From assembly GCA_025716855.1 (NCBI GenBank), contig JAIXMQ010000209.1, positions 1 to 12,188 of the forward strand: a DNA stretch of 12,188 nucleotides. The letters are read 5' to 3'. The position numbers and the translations under genes are program-made. The stretch is from Pilaira anomala (lineage: Eukaryota > Mucoromycota > Mucoromycetes > Mucorales > Mucoraceae). Below, piece by piece: positions 1-8,102 of the stretch (positions are counted from its first letter, which is position 1; the number at the start of each line of letters is the position of its first letter). Under the pieces are notes generated by a model. It was not told the DNA's origin. It was given only the letters and a program-made list of their open reading frames with translations, and did not search any database.

Positions 1-44
1 GTACAAAAAAATTTCTTGTTCCTTAAATATTCAAACGATATTCA

Positions 45-74
45 TTTTTTTTTTTTTTTTTTTTTTTTTTTTCT

Positions 75-105
<31 letters not shown>
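45..105. repeat. Long poly-T tract interrupted twice by C
   Basis: A 61-base tract made only of T except for C at 73 and 87 (runs of 28, 13 and 18 T). It may be a simple repeat, or the antisense trace of a poly(A) tail from a reverse-transcribed copy. Nothing recognisable flanks it, so simple repeat is the safer reading. The exact length may be unreliable because of sequencing error in homopolymers. Confidence 0.85.
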
Positions 106-534
106 AATACGTCAAATTATCATGTCCGTGCGTAAATGGCCGAAATACCGATGAGCCGAACCAATTATTTCTCGTTACTTATACTCATATCTGAGTAAGA
201 AAAAGATTAAGCGTTTTTACTGGTAGTTGGTTAGATAGATACCGCAGTAAAATATATTTATATTAGTAAGGAACCGGTAATATATTTCTACCAAAATATG
301 TTATCAAATAGAATTGTAACTCTTAGTTTTAAAAAAGGAAAGTAAATAATTTAGCCATAGTTTATGTATTTGTAAATTTTTAAAACAACAAATCAAACGT
401 GTATGTATATCGATATCTCACTATTGCACCAATAGAAGGTACTACGATCAAGTTTACCCGCAGTATCCATTACATATAACATTATGTCATTTTTAATTTT
501 AAACTGATCAAAGATATTCCCAAAAAAAAAGAAA

Positions 535-702
535 AATATATCCAATACTCTTGATTGTATGCCATTTATATTACAAATTCACAAAAGAGAACACCCGAAT
601 AGAAAAAAAAAAACGGATAATATATCCAATACGGTTGATTTTATGTTTTTTGGATTATAAATCTTGAAAAAAAAAAAAGTATAAAGAAGAACAAAAAAAA
701 AA
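535..702. repeat. Degenerate ~84-bp tandem duplication
   Basis: Two 27-base segments at 535-561 and 619-645 share 24 of 27 bases. Both begin AATATATCCAATAC, then read TTGATT, then TATG. They start 84 bases apart. The sequences after each copy are also loosely similar (ATTA-AAAT-T, then A runs), so the unit appears to be ~84 bp duplicated in tandem and then diverged. It lies just upstream of the transposase start. Whether it binds a protein is unknown. Confidence 0.6.
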
Positions 703-743
703 GCAATATATTTTCATCATTATTTTATAACTTACCTTTTATT

Positions 744-1759
744 ATGCCTACTCCACGTATTTACAATAAACACACTTGTTCTTGTGGTATGCCTTTTTCC
801 ACTTTACGCTTGCTTAACAGTCATTACCAGTTGTACCCAAGTCATAAAATAATTGACGATGACATTGTTATGGAAGAAACTGAGTCCTATATTCCATCCA
901 GCATTACTCGTAAGTTGTTTTACCAATTCTTATCCATATATTTCTAAAACAGTTATTCTAAAATAATGTGTCAATTTTTTAGCTTTATCAACTGAGTCAG
1001 TACCTTACCATTCATCATTTACTTTTGAAGAAGGCCATGGTGAAAAACATGTATACAATTTTGGTGCAGATCCTAGTTTTGATGAAACTGAACTTAATAG
1101 TATTAAGTTCATGGAAATCATTGAAACTTTTGGAATATCAAGAGAGGCTTCAAGAGAGTTAATTTATCTTTTTAGAACAATACTTCGAAACAATTTGAAA
1201 GGTGCAGAGTTTAAGAATGGTAAGCTAATAAAAAAAAAAATTAATAGGTGTTTAACATGAATTACATAATTAGGAAAAATACCTTCCACCATTCTGTTTC
1301 AAGATACTCTGGAAAGAAGACTAGCAGAAAAGGTAAAAGTTCGTAGTCACCTATATGATATTTGTCCAAATGGTTGCCGATTATATCAAAAGAACGACGA
1401 AGATACCTTGACTTGCAGTAGCTGTAATCAACCAAGATATTCAAGCTCTATCACCAAAAAACCTTCCAGACAAATGAAGATGATGTCTATTGGCGATCGG
1501 ATTGCAGCTGTCTTGGCTAATGACCGATTCAGGGAGCTGATGAAGTATAGGCACAATTACCAATATGAGGAAAATGTGTCCAAGGATTACTTTGACGGCG
1601 AAGAGTACAAGTCTCTTAAGGCTAGTACAGACTTCTTTTCCTCTGAAGATGACGTCGCGATCGCCTTGTTTTTTGATGGATTCCAGCCTGGAAAAGCTTC
1701 TACTGGTGACAAGCTCTCCATCTTACATGTTGTGAATCTGAATTTTCCTCCAGAATACA

Positions 1760-1796
<37 letters not shown>

Positions 1797-2187
1797 AGTA
1801 AGCAACTTAATAACTGAATAATTATTATAACAGATTCCAAAATGAGTACATGTTCCAGCTTGCAATCTTACCTGGCCCGAATTCTCCCAAGGATCTCGAT
1901 TCTTTCTTGAAACCAATCGTTGATGAATTCAAAGACCTTAGCAACCACGGTCTTTTGATTAGACGAAATGGTGAAGAAGTATGCAAAGCAAGAGTGAATC
2001 TAGTTATTGCAACTGGTGACATTCCTGCTGCTGCTTCATTAGCGCATCATACTGGACACATGAGTAGAAACGGGTGTAGATTCTGTCGTATTGTGACAAA
2101 ACGTGTCGATAGTCGTACCTGCTATCTTGATATGAATGCTCCTTTGCGTGATAAAAGTGATTTCATAAGTGGGGGTGATTTTTTTGT

Positions 2188-2230
<43 letters not shown>

Positions 2231-3878
2231 TAAAAATTTAACAACTTTTTTTTTTATAGAATAATGGAATTACTATAGAACCTTTGTTTTCCTCGCTTCC
2301 TACTTTCCAACATCCTACCTGTTACGCTCTTGAGGAACTTCATGCCGTGGGCCAGGGTGTAGCCAAGCACATATATGAACTGGTTACTGTTTCCATGAAC
2401 AAATCTTACAACAAAGCCATCCCTCTCAAATATGCACCAACTCCAGAAGAATTAGATGAAGAAGAAATTACATCAGCTGCTGACTGGCCATATACATTTG
2501 AAATACCTAAAGACAAATTAATTGAAATAGGTAAACTTATTGAAATGTCAAGATCAACTGTACCTTCATCTTTTTCTTCAAAATGGGAAAATCCGATTGA
2601 GCAAAGTGGTGGAAATCGTGGTGTAGACTGGATTGACTTTTTGCTCTATATGGTTCCTACGGTATTTATTCCTGTTCTTACCAACAATAACGCAAAAAAG
2701 CCACTATTACTTCTTACCAAGGCGTGTGCAGTTGCTTTAAAATGGAGAATCACTCGGGATGATTTATCAATGATGAAAAAGTAAGTTATTAACGACCAAA
2801 AAAAAACATTATATGTATGTCTTACCGTTATTATAAAACTAACTTTTTTTTTTTTGAAAACATAAAGTGCACTCAAACAATGGAATATTTTTTTGTTAAA
2901 CGAAATTAGTAATAAACGGATCCAGCCTGGTGTCTTGAAGCCTGTACAGCACTATTTGACTCATATCCCATATATGATTGAAAAGCAAGGTGTATTAAAG
3001 GCGTATTCAGGAAGATCAATGGAAAGAACGATTGGTAGATATAAGAAAATGATCAAGTCTAAAGTAGATGCTGGTGCCAATGCCGGTAATGTTCTTGAAA
3101 GATTTACTATATATGGATATGTTAATAGTATGAATGTGAATATTATTAAAACACTTGACCTTTTGGAACCAAAGCAGTATACAACAAACAGTTTTATCTC
3201 CCTAGATCAACATGATAAAACTGCACCTCAGCTTTGGTCACCACTCTCACAGCATTCACTCTCATCTTTACCTTCAGGTGTATCCATGCTTCAAATGACA
3301 ACTGCTGTAAAGAAACTATACCAACGAATCTACTCTGTGCCCGATAATATGTCCATTACTTTCGAAGATGCTATTATCAACGTTGCTGGTCGTGCTTGGT
3401 TCAATAACTATACCTATACCTCTACGTTGTACAAAGACCACATCAACGAAAGAAGAAGAGGTAATAATTACGTTATGTTTGCCGCCTCTCATATGAAGTA
3501 AGTTTGACTATTGTTGCATATCTTGTCCTATTACTAAAACTTTTTTTTTTTTTTAGCAATGCCAATCGAGTTGTCACCCAATTATACGTTGGATCCATAA
3601 CTTTCTTTTTTGAAACTTCTTTTGATAATAATAAGGAATTTCTTGTGTTGCTTGATGTTGCAGAAGCTCATGGCGTGGTTGAATACGACAAATTCATGCC
3701 TAAGGTTGTTTTACGTCGCCCAGGTCATCACAAATATGTTGTTTGTCGCTTTGACGATATTGTCTGTAATGTAGGATTAGTTAGATTCAACAAGTCTGAA
3801 AGACATTACAAAGTTATCTCTCACCATATTTTTAAAGAGCTTTTGGACTCCAAAATGGGTAACGCAAGAAACCTGTAA
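744..3878 (+). CDS. Tnp2/Transposase_21-like (CMC superfamily, CACTA/Plavaka-type) DDE transposase, seven exons
   Basis: Seven exons (744-909, 983-1219, 1274-1760, 1834-2185, 2260-2780, 2868-3497, 3557-3878) join through GT-AG introns into one 2715-base frame, 904 residues, with no internal stop. The order matches fungal Tnp2 transposases, which cut and paste DNA in the nucleus. There is an N-terminal C12-C14-H27-H34 finger. A zinc ribbon (C165, C169, C182, C185) sits in a YDICPNGC context. A DDE-type core follows, with D269 in FFDGFQP and D359 in GDIPAA, then GCRFC (C378, C381) and an acidic VDWIDF segment (D537). The HYLTHIP segment opens the C-terminal part. The start is the ATG just before the finger. 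Family assignment rests on motif recognition, not a search. No terminal inverted repeats were found, so the gene could belong to a mobile element or be host-retained. Partners and target sites are unknown. Confidence 0.82.
910..982 (+). other. Intron 1 of the transposase gene
   Basis: 73 bp, phase 1. The donor is GTAAGT and the acceptor TTTTTTAG has a good pyrimidine run. The exon 1 frame would otherwise stop at 945-947; splicing opens a clean 237-base exon 2. Confidence 0.85.
1220..1273 (+). other. Intron 2 of the transposase gene
   Basis: 54 bp, phase 1, donor GTAAGC, acceptor ATAATTAG. An alternative AG at 1246-1247 would bring an immediate TAA into frame. Only the acceptor at 1273 continues into the zinc-ribbon exon. 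Confidence 0.85.
1761..1833 (+). other. Intron 3, carrying a 31-A tract after the donor
   Basis: 73 bp, phase 2. After the GT at the 5' splice site come 31 consecutive A (1763-1793), then TAACTGAAT, a branch-site-like sequence, and the acceptor TATAACAG. Splicing joins the first catalytic-aspartate segment to the ILPGP...FLKP segment typical of the family. Confidence 0.85.
2186..2259 (+). other. Intron 4, carrying a 36-A tract after the donor
   Basis: 74 bp, phase 0. The donor GTAAGT is followed directly by 36 A (2192-2227). The acceptor TTTTTTTTTATAG has a pyrimidine tract. Unspliced RNA would encode a long lysine run and then a stop. Confidence 0.85.
2781..2867 (+). other. Intron 5 of the transposase gene
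   Basis: 87 bp, phase 2, donor GTAAGT. The acceptor CATAAAG lies about a dozen bases after a T tract, which makes it the least canonical of the six, but it is the AG that keeps the downstream frame into the THIP-containing exon. Confidence 0.75.
3498..3556 (+). other. Intron 6 of the transposase gene
   Basis: 59 bp, phase 2, donor GTAAGT and acceptor T14-AG. It joins the last two exons in frame to the TAA at 3876-3878. Confidence 0.85.
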
Positions 3879-3899
3879 AAAAAAAAAAAAAAAAAAAAA
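3877..3899 (+). repeat. A23 tract overlapping the stop codon of the transposase gene
   Basis: 23 consecutive A begin inside the TAA stop codon of the transposase gene, on the sense strand. It could be a simple repeat or a feature of the 3' UTR. Confidence 0.8.
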
Positions 3900-3943
3900 C
3901 TTTCCCCCATGTACATACATACGTACTTTATTTAGACTGACGT

Positions 3944-3949
3944 AATAAA
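3944..3949 (+). terminator. Candidate poly(A) signal AATAAA for the transposase gene
   Basis: A canonical AATAAA lies 65 bp after the transposase stop and is followed by a T-rich stretch, a usual fungal 3'-end layout. In DNA this AT-rich a chance match is possible. Confidence 0.45.
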
Positions 3950-4893
3950 ATCTTTTTTTTTATTTTTAACTTTTCCTCAATTATCAATTTGCTTTATATT
4001 TCTTGTTTATATTTGTTTCGGTCTTTTTTTCCATAACGCCTGCTTTTCTTTACAACTTGAAAACTACCGAGATCTATTTGTTCAAGATCCTTTTTTTTTC
4101 GACATTCATTTTTTTTTCAAGATCTATTTTTTTACAAGTCAACTTTTTTGTTTTATTTTCTTTGTTACATAAAATATATATGATAGCCTATTCCTACTAT
4201 ATTAAACGTTATAGAGACTATATAAACTTACAACATATAACAATTTTTTCTCATACACTGTTTTACCATTTAAGCTCACTGACTATAGTCTAAACCAACA
4301 TATATATTAAGAGACGAATTATTTATTTTCGATAATATTAAACAGAGTTATAAAATATCAGATTGGTTCGAATATGTATATATATATATCGATTCGACCT
4401 GTCATAAAGAATTCGTCATGTAATATGCTTTAATATTTTTTTTTTTTCTTCCGAAGATATTTAATATAGTAAATTCTATTTCTTTTCAAAAAAAATACAT
4501 AAGTGAAAAATAAACCAACAAGTGAACCAACAATAAAGTAACAAACAACAAGTAACTTGTTTAATTTGTCACCGAAGTTGTCTGGTACCAACAAGTAATT
4601 CTTTTTTTTTTTTTTTTTGACCAGTATAATTTTTAAAAATTAAAAACACTTGTTCGCATTTCCAACAAACTAGGTGATAATACCAACTATTTTTGTTTGT
4701 TCTGTTAACAAACTTGTTTGAGTCCAACAATTAATCCGCCATAGTGTTTATAGGAGTTTATTATTTTATTTGATAAAAGATATATATAAATTATATGTTA
4801 GTTAAAGAGTGATCTTTTATTAATATTGATAGAATATAATTTATATATGAAAATAAAGTAATACAAAATTGAGATACAATTTTGACTAAAAGA
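3950..4893. other. AT-rich non-coding stretch between the transposase gene and the retrotransposon
   Basis: No convincing gene is present. An open frame at 4003-4293 encodes only a low-complexity Phe/Tyr/Ile-rich peptide and is best read as chance in T-rich DNA. The right half holds the AACAAGT motif cluster described separately. The last ~150 bases before the 5' LTR are plain AT-rich sequence. Confidence 0.6.
4514..4718. repeat. Cluster of AACAAGT/ACTTGTT motifs in both orientations
   Basis: AACAAGT occurs at 4517-4523, 4547-4553 and 4590-4596. Its complement ACTTGTT occurs at 4555-4561, 4648-4654 and 4712-4718. Two copies face each other as a near-perfect 15-base palindrome at 4547-4561, and two are preceded by ACC. 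Related CCAACAA words lie between. Short motifs in both orientations resemble the subterminal repeats that CACTA-type transposases bind, but a matching cluster upstream of the gene was not found. Confidence 0.5.
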
Positions 4894-4897
4894 ATAG
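4894..4897. repeat. Left target-site duplication ATAG of the Gypsy element
   Basis: ATAG directly precedes the TG of the 5' LTR, and ATAG directly follows the CA of the 3' LTR at 11180-11183. A 5-bp reading (AATAG) would overlap the last LTR base. Confidence 0.65.
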
Positions 4898-5031
4898 TGA
4901 CATCGTAGCTTTGTATCACTCGAGATAAATATATAAATCATCTGAATTAATAATTGTAATAAACATCATCTTTCATCTCCTAATTAATACTTTATATCTT
5001 TGGCTGTCTTCATACCAAAAGTCTCACGACA
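4898..5031 (+). repeat. 5' LTR of the Gypsy element
   Basis: 134 bp, TG...CA. From 4903 to 5031 it matches the 3' LTR at 11051-11179 at 127 of 129 bases; the differences are 4970 (C versus T) and 5027 (C versus A). The first bases differ: TGACATCG here against TGTCG in the 3' copy, most simply a 3-base indel. It holds a TATA-like TATATAAA at 4930-4937 and AATAAA at 4958-4963, so U3 is only about 60 bp. Confidence 0.88.
4930..4937 (+). promoter_or_regulatory. TATA-like box of the 5' LTR
   Basis: TATATAAA lies 32 bases into the LTR and ~20 bases before AATAAA (4958-4963). The same pair occurs in the 3' LTR at 11078-11085 and 11106-11111. This is the likely promoter of the element's genomic RNA, inferred from position. 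Confidence 0.5.
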
Positions 5032-5033
5032 AT

Positions 5034-5050
5034 TGGTAGCACCAGAAACC
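5034..5050 (+). other. Primer-binding site, probably for initiator tRNA-Met
   Basis: TGGTAGCACCAGAAACC begins two bases after the 5' LTR. Its complement ends ...GGTGCTACCA, a tRNA 3' end with CCA. The implied A1:U72 pair and AGC 5' end fit a eukaryotic initiator tRNA-Met, whose TGGTAGC-type site is used by many fungal retrotransposons. The exact tRNA is inferred. Confidence 0.75.
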
Positions 5051-5108
5051 GAAGAAAAATAAGTTTTATTATACAAGATCAAATAGAAGATATATATAAG
5101 ATAGTTGT

Positions 5109-7757
5109 ATGGAACAGATACCAGAGAATCTTAACAAGTTTGAAATTGAAGAACGTATTGAAGCTGGATTACCTATTGCATTACGTGGAACATATCATAA
5201 GCTTAGACAAATAAAAGCTGAGGATATAGTAGAAAGAATAAAATCTACACCAAAAAGAGAGGAACACTGGAATTCAATCACACAACCATTAATAGGAAAA
5301 TACAAAGTCGAATTAACAAAGCAATTATTTTCACCTGAAACATCATCCACAATGAGTAATACTATGGATCAAAATAATATATCAATGGCAAAAACAATTG
5401 CTGATGCAGTCAGTGAAGGCATAGCTAAAGCAATCAGTTCAATTAATGAATCTAATACCAATAATCACTTATATCGGATGGATGGTTTTGAATTACTTAA
5501 TAAACCTACTAAATTTAATGGATCGCGTGATCCTTTTATCATTGATAATTGGATTAGATCAATTAATGATTACAAAGATTATAAAACTTGGAACGAGGTA
5601 CAAACATTCAAATTTGCTCGTACCATGCTGAGCGGTGTTGCAGCTATTTGGTTACAAAACTTGGAATTAAATGATGATAATGCACCAACAACTTGGATCG
5701 CTTTGAAAGCAAAGATTATTGCTGGATTTAAGCCGACAAATTCTCAAATTATTTTTCGTGAAAAAATAGAGGAATTACAACAAACCACAACAATTTCACA
5801 GTATATTGAAGACTTTCTTACGTTAAAGTTAGGAATCCCTTCTATGACTGATGATGAAGCAGTCTCAAAATTTGTTCGTCATTTGAAAAGCAAAGACGCT
5901 CGTATCCACATTCGTAATTTGTATCGGGGCGATAAGTGTCCATCTATGGATGAAGCCATCCAGGCAGCTTACATTTTTGAATCGGCACGAAATGAAAGTG
6001 GTAGTAATTTCTCCTTATTGCCTTCTACACCCAATGCGTCTTCCACTTCTCCTATTTTGGATGATCCTATGGATCTTTCTTCGTTACGTGAGGTATTAAA
6101 CTTCATCAACACTCGTGGTGGTACTGGTAGTCGGGGTTTTTCTCGGGTTGGACATCGTGGAGGATATCGAGGTAGACCTCGTGGAAATGGTTTTCGTGGT
6201 AGTAGCTTTCGAGGTGGTGGTAGTTTCCGTGGTAGTGGCTTTCGTGGAAATAGTGGTGGTAACGGAAGAAGTTTTTCAAATGGAAATCATCGTAGTGCTG
6301 ATACAAGATCGTGTTATAATTGTGGTCAGGCAGGACATCTGCAGTATAACTGTACTCGAGGTAACCAAGAGTTACACTATATAAATGACCAATATGACAA
6401 CAATTATTATGGATATAATTATGGATATGATAATAATGGTACTCAATATAATGATGAATATGACAACTTTCACCAACAAAACAATCAGCAACATTTAGAA
6501 GATAATAATACAAATCGTTATAAATCAAACGATGATAATCTTATAAAAAACAATAAAAGCCAACCTTCTAAACATTATTCAAAGGACTCCCCGCTAATCT
6601 TATTTTCTGTTTTACCATCTTTTGCTTCTTTTATAAAGCCGCTGAATATCGATCAAAACATTTTAAAAAAGGATATTGAATTTCTATTGAATTCAAATAC
6701 CATCAACAACAAATTACCGTTGTATCGTATACTTATAAATGGTCACCCATGTACAGTCTTGATTGATTCGGGAGCTAGTGCAAATTATATTCATCCTCGA
6801 TTAATCCCATATGTGTCACAAATTCAACGTACTTTTCAAGGTCAATCAGTGGAAACTGCTAATGGTCAGCAAACTGAAATACAACAAGTGGCATCGTTTT
6901 CTGTTGCATTAGGTGATTACACAGATCGTATTGAAGCTTATGTTTTTGCTACAAAATTTGATATCATTTTGGGTAGATCGTGGTTGTCGCAAGTTCAACC
7001 TATTCCTAACTGGTTCACTGGTAGCTGGAAAATTAAGATTCGTAATAATCCGAACAAAACCACTATTATACAACCTTTGGCATTACATACAATTCAACAA
7101 AAAATTATGCTACCAGATAATATGGTGGGAAATGATGATATAGTTAATGATAATGTGGCTGATGTTAGTATGATGGATGATGATAATGTGGATGATGATA
7201 AAATAAATGGCAATAGCAATATCAATAACTCTGATGATCTTAATTTTTTAATAACTGCTAAACAATTAGATAATTTATTTAAAAAGAAGAAAGTGGAGGA
7301 ATGTTATTTTATTGATATATCTCGTATTGATGATCCTGTTTCTCTTTCAGTTTTGATAGATACCCCTAAGAAGAATCCTGATAAATTATCTAATGAAGAA
7401 AAAATTAATGAAGACTGGATCAACGAATTTGCAGCAGCGTATCCGGATGTATTCAAAGGTGTGATTGACTGTCTACCTCCTCTGAGAGATTCTGTAGAAG
7501 ATATGATTGTATTAGATACTAATATCAAGATTGATGCTAAGGCACCATATAAAATGAGCCCTTTAGAATTACGTGAACTAAAACGACAATTAGATACATT
7601 ATTAAAGCAAGGATTGTTAGAACCTACTTCTTCCAAGTATGGTACTCCTGTTTTATTTGTCAAGAGTCCTGCAGCAGTAGCTGGTCAACCTCCCAAACTT
7701 CGTATGGTATGTGATTTTCGCTCTGTCAATAAAGCTACTATTTCCCAGCGTATCTGA
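5109..7757 (+). CDS. Gag-protease-RT (N-terminal part) open frame, 882 aa, truncated by the nested LTR
   Basis: This is the first ATG after the primer-binding site, with a 77-base leader. Residues ~136-290 (FNGSRDPF...ISQYIEDF) resemble the retrotransposon Gag capsid domain. Residues ~336-398 are rich in RGG/FRG. A CX2CX4HX4C zinc knuckle spans 402-415 and should bind the element's RNA. Next come an Asn/Tyr-rich stretch (~425-470) and the aspartic protease, with the catalytic D553 in DSGA and the second ILG at 620-622. A spacer rich in Asp/Asn follows. The RT starts near 810 with GTPVLFVK and DFRSVNK (D869). The final TGA (7755-7757) is the first three bases of the inserted LTR, so the frame ends inside RT. 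Gag and protease could still be made; RT from this piece alone could not work. Confidence 0.9.
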   Translation: MEQIPENLNKFEIEERIEAGLPIALRGTYHKLRQIKAEDIVERIKSTPKREEHWNSITQPLIGKYKVELTKQLFSPETSSTMSNTMDQNNISMAKTIADAVSEGIAKAISSINESNTNNHLYRMDGFELLNKPTKFNGSRDPFIIDNWIRSINDYKDYKTWNEVQTFKFARTMLSGVAAIWLQNLELNDDNAPTTWIALKAKIIAGFKPTNSQIIFREKIEELQQTTTISQYIEDFLTLKLGIPSMTDDEAVSKFVRHLKSKDARIHIRNLYRGDKCPSMDEAIQAAYIFESARNESGSNFSLLPSTPNASSTSPILDDPMDLSSLREVLNFINTRGGTGSRGFSRVGHRGGYRGRPRGNGFRGSSFRGGGSFRGSGFRGNSGGNGRSFSNGNHRSADTRSCYNCGQAGHLQYNCTRGNQELHYINDQYDNNYYGYNYGYDNNGTQYNDEYDNFHQQNNQQHLEDNNTNRYKSNDDNLIKNNKSQPSKHYSKDSPLILFSVLPSFASFIKPLNIDQNILKKDIEFLLNSNTINNKLPLYRILINGHPCTVLIDSGASANYIHPRLIPYVSQIQRTFQGQSVETANGQQTEIQQVASFSVALGDYTDRIEAYVFATKFDIILGRSWLSQVQPIPNWFTGSWKIKIRNNPNKTTIIQPLALHTIQQKIMLPDNMVGNDDIVNDNVADVSMMDDDNVDDDKINGNSNINNSDDLNFLITAKQLDNLFKKKKVEECYFIDISRIDDPVSLSVLIDTPKKNPDKLSNEEKINEDWINEFAAAYPDVFKGVIDCLPPLRDSVEDMIVLDTNIKIDAKAPYKMSPLELRELKRQLDTLLKQGLLEPTSSKYGTPVLFVKSPAAVAGQPPKLRMVCDFRSVNKATISQRI
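7750..7754. repeat. Target-site duplication GTATC, left copy (nested LTR 1)
   Basis: GTATC here and at 8098-8102 borders the inserted LTR exactly. Keeping one copy restores the RT frame (R-I-P-V-P-R, the usual RIPVPR-like context). Confidence 0.88.
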
Positions 7758-8097
7758 TATATACCAGCTATATATCTTTATCATTGATTACTATTTAATA
7801 GGTGGTTCCACCTATTATTTGACATTATTATTTAATTCTCCTTGATTTCTCACGAATGATTAATATCCCGGTATCACAAACCCTTTCTGAACTTTCATGC
7901 AATACAACGCGTCTTGACCAGGTCATACGTGTAACATATAAATTATTATGAACCAAGACTGTCAATCTTATGTGAAAAGAGTAGACTCTTTTCCCACCCT
8001 TTTATTTGAATATAAATACAACCTCTTTTTCTCATAAATAAAAACCTAATCTTATTTTAAGACTTTCAACAAACTACTACGTTTAACATATTTATCA
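7755..8097 (+). mobile_element. Nested solo LTR 1 (343 bp) in the RT domain
   Basis: It starts TGATATATAC and ends ATATTTATCA, so its ends are imperfect inverted repeats with TG...CA termini. It is flanked by the 5-bp duplication GTATC. It holds TATAAATA at 8011-8018 and AATAAA at 8037-8042 in the + direction, an LTR-like U3-R-U5 layout. There is no internal coding sequence, so it is a solo LTR left by recombination between the two LTRs of a full element. It is unlike the LTRs of the host Gypsy element. Two 9-bp-stem inverted repeats lie inside, at 7797-7816 and 7974-7993. Confidence 0.87.
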
Positions 8098-8102
8098 GTA
8101 TC
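8098..8102. repeat. Target-site duplication GTATC, right copy (nested LTR 1)
   Basis: This copy pairs with 7750-7754, and RT coding resumes directly after it. Confidence 0.88.

Larger units (their letters stand above)
1..743. other. AT-rich non-coding leader upstream of the transposase gene
   Basis: I see no coding region here: all frames are short and broken. The stretch is very AT-rich with many A and T runs, a long T tract near its left end and a degenerate tandem duplication next to the gene. The promoter of the gene at 744 should lie in its right part, but no single TATA element stands out from the AT-rich background. Confidence 0.6.

Noticed and set aside
744..947. Separate 67-residue small zinc-finger protein
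   Set aside because: The open frame runs past a strong GTAAGT donor at 910. The finger is exon 1 of the spliced transposase.
1220..1247. Shorter version of intron 2 ending at AG 1247
   Set aside because: It brings TAA into frame within a few codons, while the acceptor at 1273 keeps the frame open.
1262..1444. Antisense 60-codon frame, and similar antisense frames at 1587-1916, 1825-2022 and 2646-2876
   Set aside because: They oppose exons of the spliced transposase, and several cross homopolymer introns. No start context or motif supports them.
4003..4293. 96-codon open frame rich in Phe, Tyr and Ile
   Set aside because: Low-complexity translation of T-rich DNA with no motif; it lies in the 3' flank of the transposase gene.
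157..4370. CGAACCAAT (157-165) and its complement (4362-4370) as terminal inverted repeats of the transposase element
   Set aside because: Only nine bases match, the similarity does not extend, and a few such matches are expected by chance between regions of this size.
6106..6528. Antisense 140-codon His/Tyr-rich frame
   Set aside because: A mirror image of the RGG/zinc-knuckle/Asn-Tyr coding of Gag; no independent features.
7750..8098. Spliceable intron in gag-pol (GTATCT...TTATCAG)
   Set aside because: Its 349-bp length shifts the frame, whereas removing 348 bp with one GTATC copy restores it. TG...CA ends and the flanking duplication fit an LTR insertion better.
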